A DNA stretch of 14,277 bases from GCA-001856825 sp049965815. Its GTDB lineage: Archaea; Thermoplasmatota; Thermoplasmata; Thermoplasmatales; GCA-001856825. Shown in pieces: positions 7,259 through 13,822 of this stretch. Position 1 is the stretch's first letter, and the number at the start of each line of letters is the position of its first letter. The notes under the pieces are model-generated. The model did no database searches, was not told the DNA's origin, and worked only from the letters and a program-made list of their open reading frames with translations. The position numbers were made by a program, and so were the translations under genes. The DNA lies in the NCBI GenBank assembly GCA_049965815.1, contig JBMFVV010000027.1, forward strand, positions 1 to 14,277. The letters are read 5' to 3'.

Positions 7259-7264
7259 TATAAA
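7259..7264 (+). promoter_or_regulatory. orphan TATA box (tataaa)
   Basis: A consensus tataaa faces the spacer with no coding sequence for about 380 nt downstream. It would start transcription near 7287, upstream of the hairpin cluster at 7383-7475. It may drive a non-coding RNA or a long leader of the radical SAM gene, or be a chance match. Confidence 0.35.
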
Positions 7265-7382
7265 GTAGTAATTTTTTAGTTAGCTTGAGCAGTATTATTA
7301 AGTGGTTGCATACGAGACGTTGACACAGCACTATACTCTATCTTATGAGATGTTACATGACGTTACAACCTGACGTTAAGGA

Positions 7383-7475
7383 ACAGCATGGGTAGTGCTG
7401 TCCATCCAGAGAGATGGAGAAAGGCCTGCCAGTAGAAGCTATTGAGCAGTCGAGAGACATAGAGCTAGTGGCAGG
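7383..7475 (+). ncRNA. candidate structured non-coding RNA or structured leader
   Basis: Three consecutive hairpins can be drawn. Hairpin 1 pairs acagca (7383-7388) with tgctgt (7396-7401). Hairpin 2 pairs ccatc (7402-7406) with gatgg (7413-7417), directly abutting hairpin 1. Hairpin 3 pairs cctgcca (7425-7431) with tggcagg (7469-7475), then agct (7437-7440) with agct (7463-7466), and is capped by gtc/gac (7449-7451/7456-7458) around a GAGA (GNRA) tetraloop at 7452-7455. The segment is clearly richer in G+C than its flanks. I do not recognise RNase P RNA, SRP RNA, or C and D boxes. Boundaries and strand are uncertain. A small 28-codon reading frame at 7414-7500 covers part of it but looks non-coding. 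Confidence 0.4.
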
Positions 7476-7560
7476 AAGTCAAATATCAACGAATGTTTGA
7501 CAAAGTCAGTTAAAAAGCGACTAAATATGCCGTTATTGTGAATGAACTATTGAAACGAGA

Positions 7561-7568
7561 TTATAAAT
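7561..7568 (+). promoter_or_regulatory. TATA box upstream of the radical SAM gene
   Basis: The sequence ttataaat lies about 80 nt before the TTG start at 7645, predicting transcription start near 7590 and an untranslated leader of about 55 nt. Weaker TATA-like sequences at 7601-7606 and around 7617-7623 would give a shorter leader or none. Confidence 0.4.
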
Positions 7569-7608
7569 TTAAAACTGCCAGCACAAAGCCAATTAGCCTC
7601 TATATGCA

Positions 7609-7625
7609 CGAATTAGTTAAATTCG
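7609..7625 (+). repeat. 6-bp perfect hairpin before the radical SAM start codon
   Basis: cgaatt (7609-7614) pairs with aattcg (7620-7625) around a 5-nt loop, ending 19 nt before the TTG start. It could affect translation or be a protein-binding site. A match of this length is weak evidence. Confidence 0.3.
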
Positions 7626-7644
7626 AGAAAGCAATTGGGGACTG

Positions 7645-9327
7645 TTGAGATTCGATGTTGTCCTGATGCATCCCCCCTCTATCTATGACTTTAGGAAGAG
7701 GGATATCGTAGCGGGTCCAATATCAGAATTGGTACCAAGCACCGGTGTTTTTGAGATGTATCCCATTGGTTTTCTTGCAATGCTCTCATACCTGAATACC
7801 AGGGGATACAAAGCCAGGATAGACAATATCGCCTTAAAGATGCTCAATTCCAAGAGGTACAGCTTCGATGAGGAAATACTAAAAATGGACACCGAGTATA
7901 TAGGCATAGACCTTCACTGGCTGCCTCATGTCCACGGGGCCCTGAACCTCGCTCGTATAATAAAGGAGGTAAGGCCTGACATAAAGGTCATGCTTGGAGG
8001 GTTCTCTGCGACCTATTATGCAACAGAAATAATGTCAAAGATCAAAGACGTAGACCTTGTGATCAGGGGAGATACAACGGAAAAACCGATGGAGATGGTG
8101 ATCTCAGGAAAGAATATGGAGGAGATACCAAACACGATTTACAGATTTGACGGAAAGATAAAGGACAACGGCTTCACCTATACCCCAGACATGGATTACC
8201 AGGAATTCGATTATTCACAGATAATCAAGAGCTCAATTAAAACCATGGATATCTCGGGTCATCTCCCTTACTGCGACTGGTTGAGGGAACCAGTTGCAAT
8301 GGTACTTTCTACTCACGGATGTTCCTTCTCGTGTGGCATCTGCGGGGGTTCATATTTTGCATTCAAGAATTTCTACCACAGAAACGGACCTATATACAGA
8401 TCTTCAAAAAAGATCGTAGAGGACATCATGAGGATTAATGACGATCTGAAGATTCCTGTTTTTATAGCTGGAGACCTTCTCATGCGATCAGATAAGGAAA
8501 TAGATTACATCTTTGACAACCTCAGAAAGGAGGGGATGGATGTACCTCTGTTGATGGAAGTGTTTGTACCGCATCCGAGGGAGAGAATTCAGAAGCTGAT
8601 GAAGGCTACGTCAGATGTTTCCATGGAGATATCTCCGGATTCATCGAACGACAAAATAAGGTTCAAAAATGGCAGATCTTACAAAAACAGGGAACTTGAG
8701 AGATTTATCTCTGATTTCTTGGACATTGGTGGAAAGAAGATCGACGTATATTTCATGGTAGGTCTGAGTGGACAAACCAGAGAAGATGTGTTAGATGATG
8801 TGAAATATTCAAAGCACCTGATGGAATCAAACAAGAATGATAAGAGAATTTTCATATTTACATCGCCACTTTCTCCGTTTCTTGACCCGGGATCCAAGTC
8901 GTTTGAGACACCATCCCAAGGGTACAAGCTTAGGTTCAAAACATTGCTTGAACATTATGATGCCCTCGACAAAGGCCGGACCTGGGAGGACTACCTTAAC
9001 TATGAAACTAATTGGATGGACCGAAAGACGATCGTTGAGACCACCTATGACGCGATTGATATGCTACTGAAAGAAAAGGAGGAGCTCGGATACATTGAAA
9101 AGGAAGAGTATGAAAAGTCACATCACGTCCTGGAAACTAGCAGACTGGCAGTGAATCTTTCTAGGGCAGGAGATTACGGTATGTTGTCCAAAGGAGAGGC
9201 CCTCATAAGGAATTGTTCTGGGAAGTATACTGTCCTAAAAAAGGAGATTATGTGGGGCTCGTCATCAACGCGAGAGAAGAAACTTATCTTTATGATGTAC
9301 AGGTATCTTCACTCCTCTAGAAAGTAA
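7645..9327 (+). CDS. B12-binding domain / radical SAM protein, Ta0216-like
   Basis: This 560-aa protein has an N-terminal cobalamin-binding-type domain (strand RFDVVLMHPPS at 2-12, PIGFLAMLSYL at 40-50, LGGFSATYYATEI at 117-129). A radical SAM domain follows, whose CxxxCxxC cluster is C226, C230 and C233 in HGCSFSCGIC, with GGS right after it. It matches what I remember of the Ta0216 family of Thermoplasma, whose reaction is unknown; relatives are methylases and C-C bond-forming enzymes. The expected cobalamin motif DxHxxG appears as DLHWLP at 89-94, so the Gly is Pro. The start is TTG at 7645: the upstream frame stops at 7618, and the next ATG (7666) would remove the first beta strand. The prenyltransferase gene follows after 70 nt on the same strand. 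Confidence 0.85.
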   Translation: MRFDVVLMHPPSIYDFRKRDIVAGPISELVPSTGVFEMYPIGFLAMLSYLNTRGYKARIDNIALKMLNSKRYSFDEEILKMDTEYIGIDLHWLPHVHGALNLARIIKEVRPDIKVMLGGFSATYYATEIMSKIKDVDLVIRGDTTEKPMEMVISGKNMEEIPNTIYRFDGKIKDNGFTYTPDMDYQEFDYSQIIKSSIKTMDISGHLPYCDWLREPVAMVLSTHGCSFSCGICGGSYFAFKNFYHRNGPIYRSSKKIVEDIMRINDDLKIPVFIAGDLLMRSDKEIDYIFDNLRKEGMDVPLLMEVFVPHPRERIQKLMKATSDVSMEISPDSSNDKIRFKNGRSYKNRELERFISDFLDIGGKKIDVYFMVGLSGQTREDVLDDVKYSKHLMESNKNDKRIFIFTSPLSPFLDPGSKSFETPSQGYKLRFKTLLEHYDALDKGRTWEDYLNYETNWMDRKTIVETTYDAIDMLLKEKEELGYIEKEEYEKSHHVLETSRLAVNLSRAGDYGMLSKGEALIRNCSGKYTVLKKEIMWGSSSTREKKLIFMMYRYLHSSRK

Positions 9328-9387
9328 TCTCTTAAATTTCAATTGGAGAATGCCTTCAGAAAATGTAATTATGGGTCAAAGAGATTA
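9325..9387. repeat. 9-bp inverted repeat spanning the radical SAM / prenyltransferase junction
   Basis: taatctctt (9325-9333) is the exact reverse complement of aagagatta (9379-9387), with a 45-nt spacer. The left arm begins in the radical SAM stop codon and the right arm ends 10 nt before the prenyltransferase ATG. It could be a hairpin in a shared transcript or a pair of protein-binding half-sites. Confidence 0.3.
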
Positions 9388-9397
9388 ACCTGGGAAA

Positions 9398-10234
9398 ATG
9401 AAGGTATGGGACTTTGTAAAAGGACTGAAAGCGCCAATATACTTTACTAGCATAAGCCCGGTTCTAATAGGATGGGCATTTTCTGATTTTAAATACTCTT
9501 ACTTTGTCCCCCTTCTACTAGTGGTTACTATATCCATGCAGGCGGGAATGAACTTGGCGATGGACTACTTCGACCACTTAAATTCAAGACCATTAAGGAA
9601 CGAAGATACCTTATACCCACTCGGCTCTTATTTCATAGAAAAACTTGGGGTTCAACCCAAAACAATCAGATATGGTTTTCTAACTATGATGACGATAGCT
9701 GTTGTGGTTGGCCTAACTGTTGTTTACCTCACTAAAAGTATTTTTCTACTTTCTCTTGGACTTATAGCCGTATTCCTATCACTTCTCTATGTTGTCCCAC
9801 CCATTAAGCTCGGGGCAAGAGGTATTGGAGAAATTTCAACATTCTTCTCATTCGGCCCGTTCCCAGTTCTTGGAACTATTGTTGCTTTGGGGTATTCAAT
9901 AGTGCCGGATGCCATCTTGGTGTCATTAAGCCTGGGCCTCCTGGCTTCTTCCATCAGATACCTTCACCATCTTCCTGAGGACAGAGAAGGGGGGAGGAGG
10001 GTTAGATTATTCAAAATAGTATATCCCATAATGATTATAACTGCGTCCATTATGATTTCAGTAACTAGGAACTTTGAGACTGCTTCCATCATAGTATTTG
10101 TCATATCTCTGATTCACATCGTCTTCCTTCCAAAATCTACCATAAAAATTTCGAGACAGACAAATTATTCTGTGGCGATACACTTCTTATTCACTGTAGT
10201 TGTGATTTTCACTCTATTTTTCGTTGCCCGGTGA
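9398..10234 (+). CDS. UbiA-superfamily prenyltransferase, MenA type
   Basis: This 278-aa integral membrane enzyme, mostly hydrophobic with about eight helices, is expected to attach a polyprenyl tail to 1,4-dihydroxy-2-naphthoate in menaquinone synthesis. The first Asp-rich motif is NLAMDYFDH at 52-60, close to the NxxxDYFD of MenA. YVVPPIKLGARGIGEI near 131-146 matches the MenA loop after helix 4. The second Asp motif is present as LPEDREGGRR at 192-201, slightly divergent. The substrate could also be another aromatic or lipid acceptor, but the MenG/UbiE methyltransferase gene 700 bp away favours a quinone. It ends 4 bp before the stop of the convergent UMP kinase gene. Confidence 0.85.
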   Translation: MKVWDFVKGLKAPIYFTSISPVLIGWAFSDFKYSYFVPLLLVVTISMQAGMNLAMDYFDHLNSRPLRNEDTLYPLGSYFIEKLGVQPKTIRYGFLTMMTIAVVVGLTVVYLTKSIFLLSLGLIAVFLSLLYVVPPIKLGARGIGEISTFFSFGPFPVLGTIVALGYSIVPDAILVSLSLGLLASSIRYLHHLPEDREGGRRVRLFKIVYPIMIITASIMISVTRNFETASIIVFVISLIHIVFLPKSTIKISRQTNYSVAIHFLFTVVVIFTLFFVAR

Positions 10235-10238
10235 GATA

Positions 10239-10898
10239 TCAGTAGACCGTGGTGCCTCTGAATCTCTTTCCTTCAATTGCACTGAAGACATTGGATATAT
10301 CCCTGAAGGAAACGATCTTGATTTTAATATTGCTCCTTCTTGCAATATTTATGGATAAAATATCTAGAGGGAAATTTTCCCCGGCTCCTCTCTTTTCTGA
10401 TGCCATCATATTTATTGCAGATGAGTAGGATATTTTCTCTATTTTCTTTGCTCCTTTTATCTTAGGGTCTCTATCAAAGAGGTAATCTACATTAGTTATG
10501 TTAACAACAGTTTCGCTATCTAATGCTTCAGCAAGCAGCAGAGTTACTGCATCGGTGGTATGACCAGGTTCCGTGCCTCCCATAATCACATGCCCATAGA
10601 GTTTCACTTGCCTGACCGCTTCGTCGATGGACCTTGGGATTTCAACAAGATTGCCAAGAGCAAGAGAGACCATCGTGGCGTTTAGTCTCGTTGCCTGAAT
10701 ACCCATCATGTCAAGATAGTATTCCTTCGCCCCCATTTTTCTGAGAATGGATATTTCTTCCCTGGCTACGGGTCCACCTCCTACAACGAGTGCGTACCCT
10801 TCTTCCCTCTTCATTCTTTCAATGAAATCTAAGAGATACTTTTCATCAGTCTTAGAGAAAATTGAACCGCCCAAACTGATAACTGGCCCGCTCACCAC
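10239..10898 (-). CDS. pyrH: archaeal UMP kinase
   Basis: This amino-acid-kinase-fold enzyme phosphorylates UMP to UDP. It opens with the Gly-rich loop ISLGGSIFS (7-15), has VVGGGPVARE at 38-47, the archaeal UMPK signature GGTEPGHTTDAV at 107-118, and NITNVDYLFDRDPK at 133-146 before a DILSINIARR segment. At 219 aa it has the expected archaeal length. The start is a GTG at 10898-10896 followed by a second in-frame GTG; either could be used. The gene sits inverted between two menaquinone genes. Its start is 38 bp from the divergent methyltransferase start, so their promoters overlap. Confidence 0.93.
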   Translation of the reverse strand: MVSGPVISLGGSIFSKTDEKYLLDFIERMKREEGYALVVGGGPVAREEISILRKMGAKEYYLDMMGIQATRLNATMVSLALGNLVEIPRSIDEAVRQVKLYGHVIMGGTEPGHTTDAVTLLLAEALDSETVVNITNVDYLFDRDPKIKGAKKIEKISYSSAINMMASEKRGAGENFPLDILSINIARRSNIKIKIVSFRDISNVFSAIEGKRFRGTTVY

Positions 10899-10904
10899 TC
10901 AATA

Positions 10905-10924
10905 AGATATAATAGAATAAAAAC
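10905..10924. promoter_or_regulatory. overlapping divergent TATA boxes (UMP kinase / methyltransferase)
   Basis: On the plus strand agatataat (10905-10913) is centred about 28 nt from the methyltransferase ATG at 10937. On the minus strand the AT-rich stretch at 10917-10924 is centred about 22 nt from the UMP kinase GTG at 10898. Both genes thus look leaderless and share a 38-bp spacer, so the two promoters would compete for factor binding. Confidence 0.45.
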
Positions 10925-10936
10925 TTTCATGAATGA

Positions 10937-11587
10937 ATGCCAGAAGTTGAAAAAGTGAAGGCGGTGTTCGAGGAGATACCCACAATTTACGACAGGATGA
11001 ATACCTACATGTCACTAGGGATGGATGTCTTCTGGCGCCTAACTCTTCTGAAGATGATACCTTCAGGGAGCAGGATTCTGGATGTAGGAACTGGGACTGG
11101 AAAACTGGAGAGTTTGGCAGAATTCAAGAGGGATTTTATAGGTATTGACATAACTAGAGAGATGATGGCACTTAACAAGAACAAGGGAAAACTGATCCTA
11201 GCATCTGCAACTCAAATGCCACTAAAGAACGAGACTTTCGATGCAATCGTGTCGTCATTTGTTTTAAGGAATCTTCCTTCCACGCAGGGCTACTTCAATG
11301 AAGGGTTTAGGACACTCAAGGATGGAGGGATAATGGCTAACTTAGATGCTTTCCCGGAAAGAAGGAAGATCATTTCGAGCTTCTTTTCGCTGTATTTCTA
11401 CAGAATAGTTCCATCGGTTGCGCGGTTAGTTTCATCTTCCGAATCTTACAAATATCTGTCTATGACAGTCAAGAATTTCAAGTCTCCTGAGATGATAGCT
11501 GAGGAGATGAAGACGGCGGGATTTAAGGACATAAATATTAAGAGGTTCATCTCCCCATCTGCAGCAATAGTCTACGGAAGGAAGTGA
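10937..11587 (+). CDS. UbiE/MenG-type quinone C-methyltransferase
   Basis: This SAM-dependent methyltransferase of 216 aa is expected to convert demethylmenaquinone to menaquinone. The family's N-terminal motif is present as YDRMNTYMSLGMDVFWR (18-34). SAM motif I is LDVGTGTGKL at 48-57, IGIDIT follows as motif II, and FDAIVSSFVLRNLPS corresponds to the UbiE 'FGLRN' region. It is somewhat shorter than bacterial UbiE. The ATG at 10937 fits a TATA box 28 nt upstream. The prenyltransferase of the same pathway lies on the other side of the inverted UMP kinase gene. A Trm112-like gene follows after 55 nt. Another small-molecule substrate cannot be excluded, but the UbiE signature is clear. Confidence 0.88.
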   Translation: MPEVEKVKAVFEEIPTIYDRMNTYMSLGMDVFWRLTLLKMIPSGSRILDVGTGTGKLESLAEFKRDFIGIDITREMMALNKNKGKLILASATQMPLKNETFDAIVSSFVLRNLPSTQGYFNEGFRTLKDGGIMANLDAFPERRKIISSFFSLYFYRIVPSVARLVSSSESYKYLSMTVKNFKSPEMIAEEMKTAGFKDINIKRFISPSAAIVYGRK

Positions 11588-11614
11588 CATTTCTCCTAAA
11601 AATCTTCCACAACG

Positions 11615-11622
11615 TATTAATT
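11615..11622 (+). promoter_or_regulatory. TATA box for the Trm112-NreA-LigB unit
   Basis: tattaatt is centred about 25 nt before the ATG at 11643, which supports that start over the ATG at 11625. It also suggests the three-gene unit has its own promoter rather than depending on the methyltransferase gene. Confidence 0.45.
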
Positions 11623-11642
11623 GATTGAAATGTTTGGTAATT

Positions 11643-11816
11643 ATGAAAAAGGATCTTCTTGATATCATCTGCTGTCCAGTATGCAAGGAAGACCTTACCC
11701 TGAAGATTGATAGGGTTGAAGGGGATGAAATAATTTCCGGAGTTTTGGAATGCGTAAAGTGCCACAACAAGTACCCGATCGAAGAAGGAATACCTAACCT
11801 CCTTCCACCAGAATGA
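11643..11816 (+). CDS. Trm112-like methyltransferase activator, zinc-binding
   Basis: This 57-aa Trm112/YcaR-type protein is a small zinc-ribbon partner that activates and stabilises several SAM methyltransferases acting on tRNA, rRNA and release factors in eukaryotes and archaea. The zinc ligands are C11 and C14 in CCPVC and C37 and C40 in CVKC. The family ending YPIEEGIPNLLP is complete. I chose the ATG at 11643, giving MKKDLLDIICCPVC, because family members begin about eight residues before the first cysteines and a TATA box sits 25 nt upstream; the ATG at 11625 overlaps that promoter zone. The TGA overlaps the NreA ATG by 4 nt (ATGA). Its partner methyltransferases here are unknown. Confidence 0.88.
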   Translation: MKKDLLDIICCPVCKEDLTLKIDRVEGDEIISGVLECVKCHNKYPIEEGIPNLLPPE

Positions 11817-13042
11817 TAAACATCGATGAAAAACTAAGGAACATACCTGTTAGCTTGTGCATCAGATGTAAAGGTGCGAAGCTGCTTTGCGGCAAGTCTT
11901 CCTGCCCGATCGTATCCAAGGTCTACATTACTCAAGGGATTAAAACTGACGTAGAGAGTGTGTCTGGGGATAGCCCCCCATCGATATTTGTAGGGCATTA
12001 CGGCTATCCAAAGGTACGCATCGGACCTGCACTTCCCACCAGTACAGGGGATACAGAAATATATGAGAGACCAGATCTTTGGGGAAAAATGACAGTTGAT
12101 GATATTGCGAAGATGCGTTTTTCGCTATATCGAGGTTATAAGGTACTCCCCATTTCTTCTCCTGCAAGCCCAAATAACTACCTACTTGAACTTCACGATT
12201 TGATATTATCATCCAAACCAGTATTCAGTGAGATAGAATACTCATCTACGGAGAAAAGAATAGATTTTTCTGCTGAATCACAACCATTTGGCCCTGGTGG
12301 ATATGCAAAGAGTTTCTATCACGAGAGTACTCCACCACGTCCATCTGTTGAGAAAATATATTATGACACCGATCTGAAAACTTTCGATGCAGTTGAACTG
12401 TTGTATCCTCAAACTTCTATTTACACAATAGAAAAGTTGTTTTCTGCAGGTATGCTAGGAAAGACTAGGAACAGGAAAATAGTACCTACGAGGTGGTCAA
12501 TTACTGCAGTTGACAAAATACTCTCAGATCAGAATATATCACTTGTTAGGAATTTCAGTGAAGTGGAAGGGAATACGTACTTCCACTTCAGACGAATTGG
12601 AAATGAATACTACATCCTCATCATTCCTGGCGATTATTCGTTCGAGATGATAGAAAACTGGAACAACGGTTCAATATGGGCTGGTCCAAGGGAGGCGAGT
12701 GCGGAGGGAGATTACGAGAAGCCAGGCAGGATGGTGACAAATCCGAGAATAGGAGGCGCCTTCTTTGCAGCAAAATTACCAATCCTTGAACATCTGAAAA
12801 AGAAAGAAAGGAAAGGGAATATTTTGGTTATAAGATTCATAGACGGAGACTATACCATACCACTTGGTGTATGGCAGGTTAGGGAAAATGTTAAGTTGGC
12901 AATGCAGACAGAGAACTATCTGGACAGCATAGACCAATTTTTCGATATTATAAGGGTAAGAAGGAATATAGACCTAAGGCCATACAGCAAAACATACCAA
13001 ATGATTAAGCTTCAAAGGAAGATAAGTGATTACGTGATGTAG
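11813..13042 (+). CDS. nreA: NreA, archaeal DNA repair protein
   Basis: NreA proteins are archaea-specific (with some eukaryotic relatives), and haloarchaeal work links them to DNA damage repair through PCNA. This 409-aa copy has the N-terminal zinc knuckle C16, C19, C26 and C31 in CIRCKG...CGKSSCP, then the conserved block SPPSIFVGHYGYPKVRIGP, GDTEIYERPDLWG, and AGPREASAEGDYEKPGRM toward the C-terminus. The last residues, QRKISDYV at 401-408, fit a PCNA-interacting PIP box (QxxIxxYx), as expected for the family. The start overlaps the Trm112 gene by 4 nt, and the TAG stop directly abuts the ATG of the LigB-type gene. The assignment is confident; the biochemical activity of the family is not settled. 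Confidence 0.9.
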   Translation: MINIDEKLRNIPVSLCIRCKGAKLLCGKSSCPIVSKVYITQGIKTDVESVSGDSPPSIFVGHYGYPKVRIGPALPTSTGDTEIYERPDLWGKMTVDDIAKMRFSLYRGYKVLPISSPASPNNYLLELHDLILSSKPVFSEIEYSSTEKRIDFSAESQPFGPGGYAKSFYHESTPPRPSVEKIYYDTDLKTFDAVELLYPQTSIYTIEKLFSAGMLGKTRNRKIVPTRWSITAVDKILSDQNISLVRNFSEVEGNTYFHFRRIGNEYYILIIPGDYSFEMIENWNNGSIWAGPREASAEGDYEKPGRMVTNPRIGGAFFAAKLPILEHLKKKERKGNILVIRFIDGDYTIPLGVWQVRENVKLAMQTENYLDSIDQFFDIIRVRRNIDLRPYSKTYQMIKLQRKISDYVM

Positions 13043-13813
13043 ATGGTGTTACATAAAACGTATCTGATTCCTCATGGAGACGAGATTCTCTCACTTCCCA
13101 ATCCTGAAAGTAAATCGATGAACAAGGCCATCACGACTGCAACAAAAAATGATTCTTCACAAACAGTCCTTATAATAAGTCCTCACTTTCTTAGGATTCC
13201 AACTGGCATCCCAGTAATAAACACACAGTACCTGGCTGGAAAATACAAAATAGGCAAAAATATGCTAGAAGGTGGATTTGAAACTGATAGAGAACTAAAT
13301 TCTCAGCTGTTCAAGTCGTCGAGATATTTTGTAGAAACGGGTTTCGTTACCACAAACGGTGAACTTTCAACATTCCCTATAGATTTTGGCAGTCTGATAC
13401 CCTTGACATTCTTCTGTAAGAAGAAGGTGTCTATATTGGGTCAATGGAGGACCCCAAAACGAAAATTACTCATCGAACTAGGCGAAAAAATGTACGATGT
13501 TGTATCAAGGATCAATACTGAAGTATCTGTAGTGTTCAGCGCGGATCAAGCACACACACATTCCAAAGCGGGTCCATACGGTTTTAACCGGAAGGCAAAG
13601 AAGTATGACAGCATGGTCATTGAGGCAATAAAAAAGAACAGATTTGATGATCTCATCGCGCTGGATGATGAATATATTGATGCAGCAAAACCTGACAGTT
13701 ACTGGAATCTCCTTATGTTCCACGGATTCACTATGCGCGGAAATCGGGTGCCAAAGTTCCACTATTACTATCTCCAGGAATACTTCGGAATGTTGCTTGC
13801 GACGGCAGACTAG
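13043..13813 (+). CDS. LigB-fold class III extradiol dioxygenase-like protein
   Basis: This 256-aa protein resembles the LigB subunit of protocatechuate dioxygenase and related Memo-like proteins. Candidate metal ligands are H11 in LIPHGDE, H48 in ISPHFLR and E246 in YYLQEYFG. Candidate catalytic histidines are H171 and H173 in ADQAHTHSKAGPYGF. IDFGSLIPLTFF at 113-124 matches the family loop before the active site. The ATG at 13043 immediately follows the NreA TAG, so the two are surely cotranscribed. Aromatic ring cleavage is not a likely need in this setting, so the true substrate is unknown. A metal-dependent role near DNA repair is only suggested by context. Confidence 0.8.
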   Translation: MVLHKTYLIPHGDEILSLPNPESKSMNKAITTATKNDSSQTVLIISPHFLRIPTGIPVINTQYLAGKYKIGKNMLEGGFETDRELNSQLFKSSRYFVETGFVTTNGELSTFPIDFGSLIPLTFFCKKKVSILGQWRTPKRKLLIELGEKMYDVVSRINTEVSVVFSADQAHTHSKAGPYGFNRKAKKYDSMVIEAIKKNRFDDLIALDDEYIDAAKPDSYWNLLMFHGFTMRGNRVPKFHYYYLQEYFGMLLATAD

Positions 13814-13822
13814 AAAAGAAAA

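Larger units (their letters stand above)
7181..7644. other. 464-nt gene-free spacer containing an RNA-like structured core
   Basis: No convincing protein gene is present. On the plus strand there is an orphan TATA box (7259-7264), then direct repeats tgacgtta at 7358-7365 and 7371-7378, a GC-enriched hairpin cluster at about 7383-7475, an AT-rich tail, a TATA box at 7561-7568 for the radical SAM gene, and a 6-bp hairpin at 7609-7625. Counted by hand, G+C is about 52% over 7381-7480, against roughly 29% for 7201-7320 and 33% for 7501-7620. Confidence 0.7.

Noticed and set aside
7414..7500. A 28-codon frame (MEKGLPVEAIEQ...) that, read past its TGA, faintly resembles the helix-turn-helix of IS3 OrfA proteins
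   Set aside because: Too short, with stops on both sides and no second transposase remnant nearby. The same bases form a better RNA-like hairpin series.
7181..7644. RNase P RNA or SRP RNA in the gene-free spacer
   Set aside because: I could not find the universally conserved RNase P core sequences or the SRP helix 8 motif on either strand by eye.
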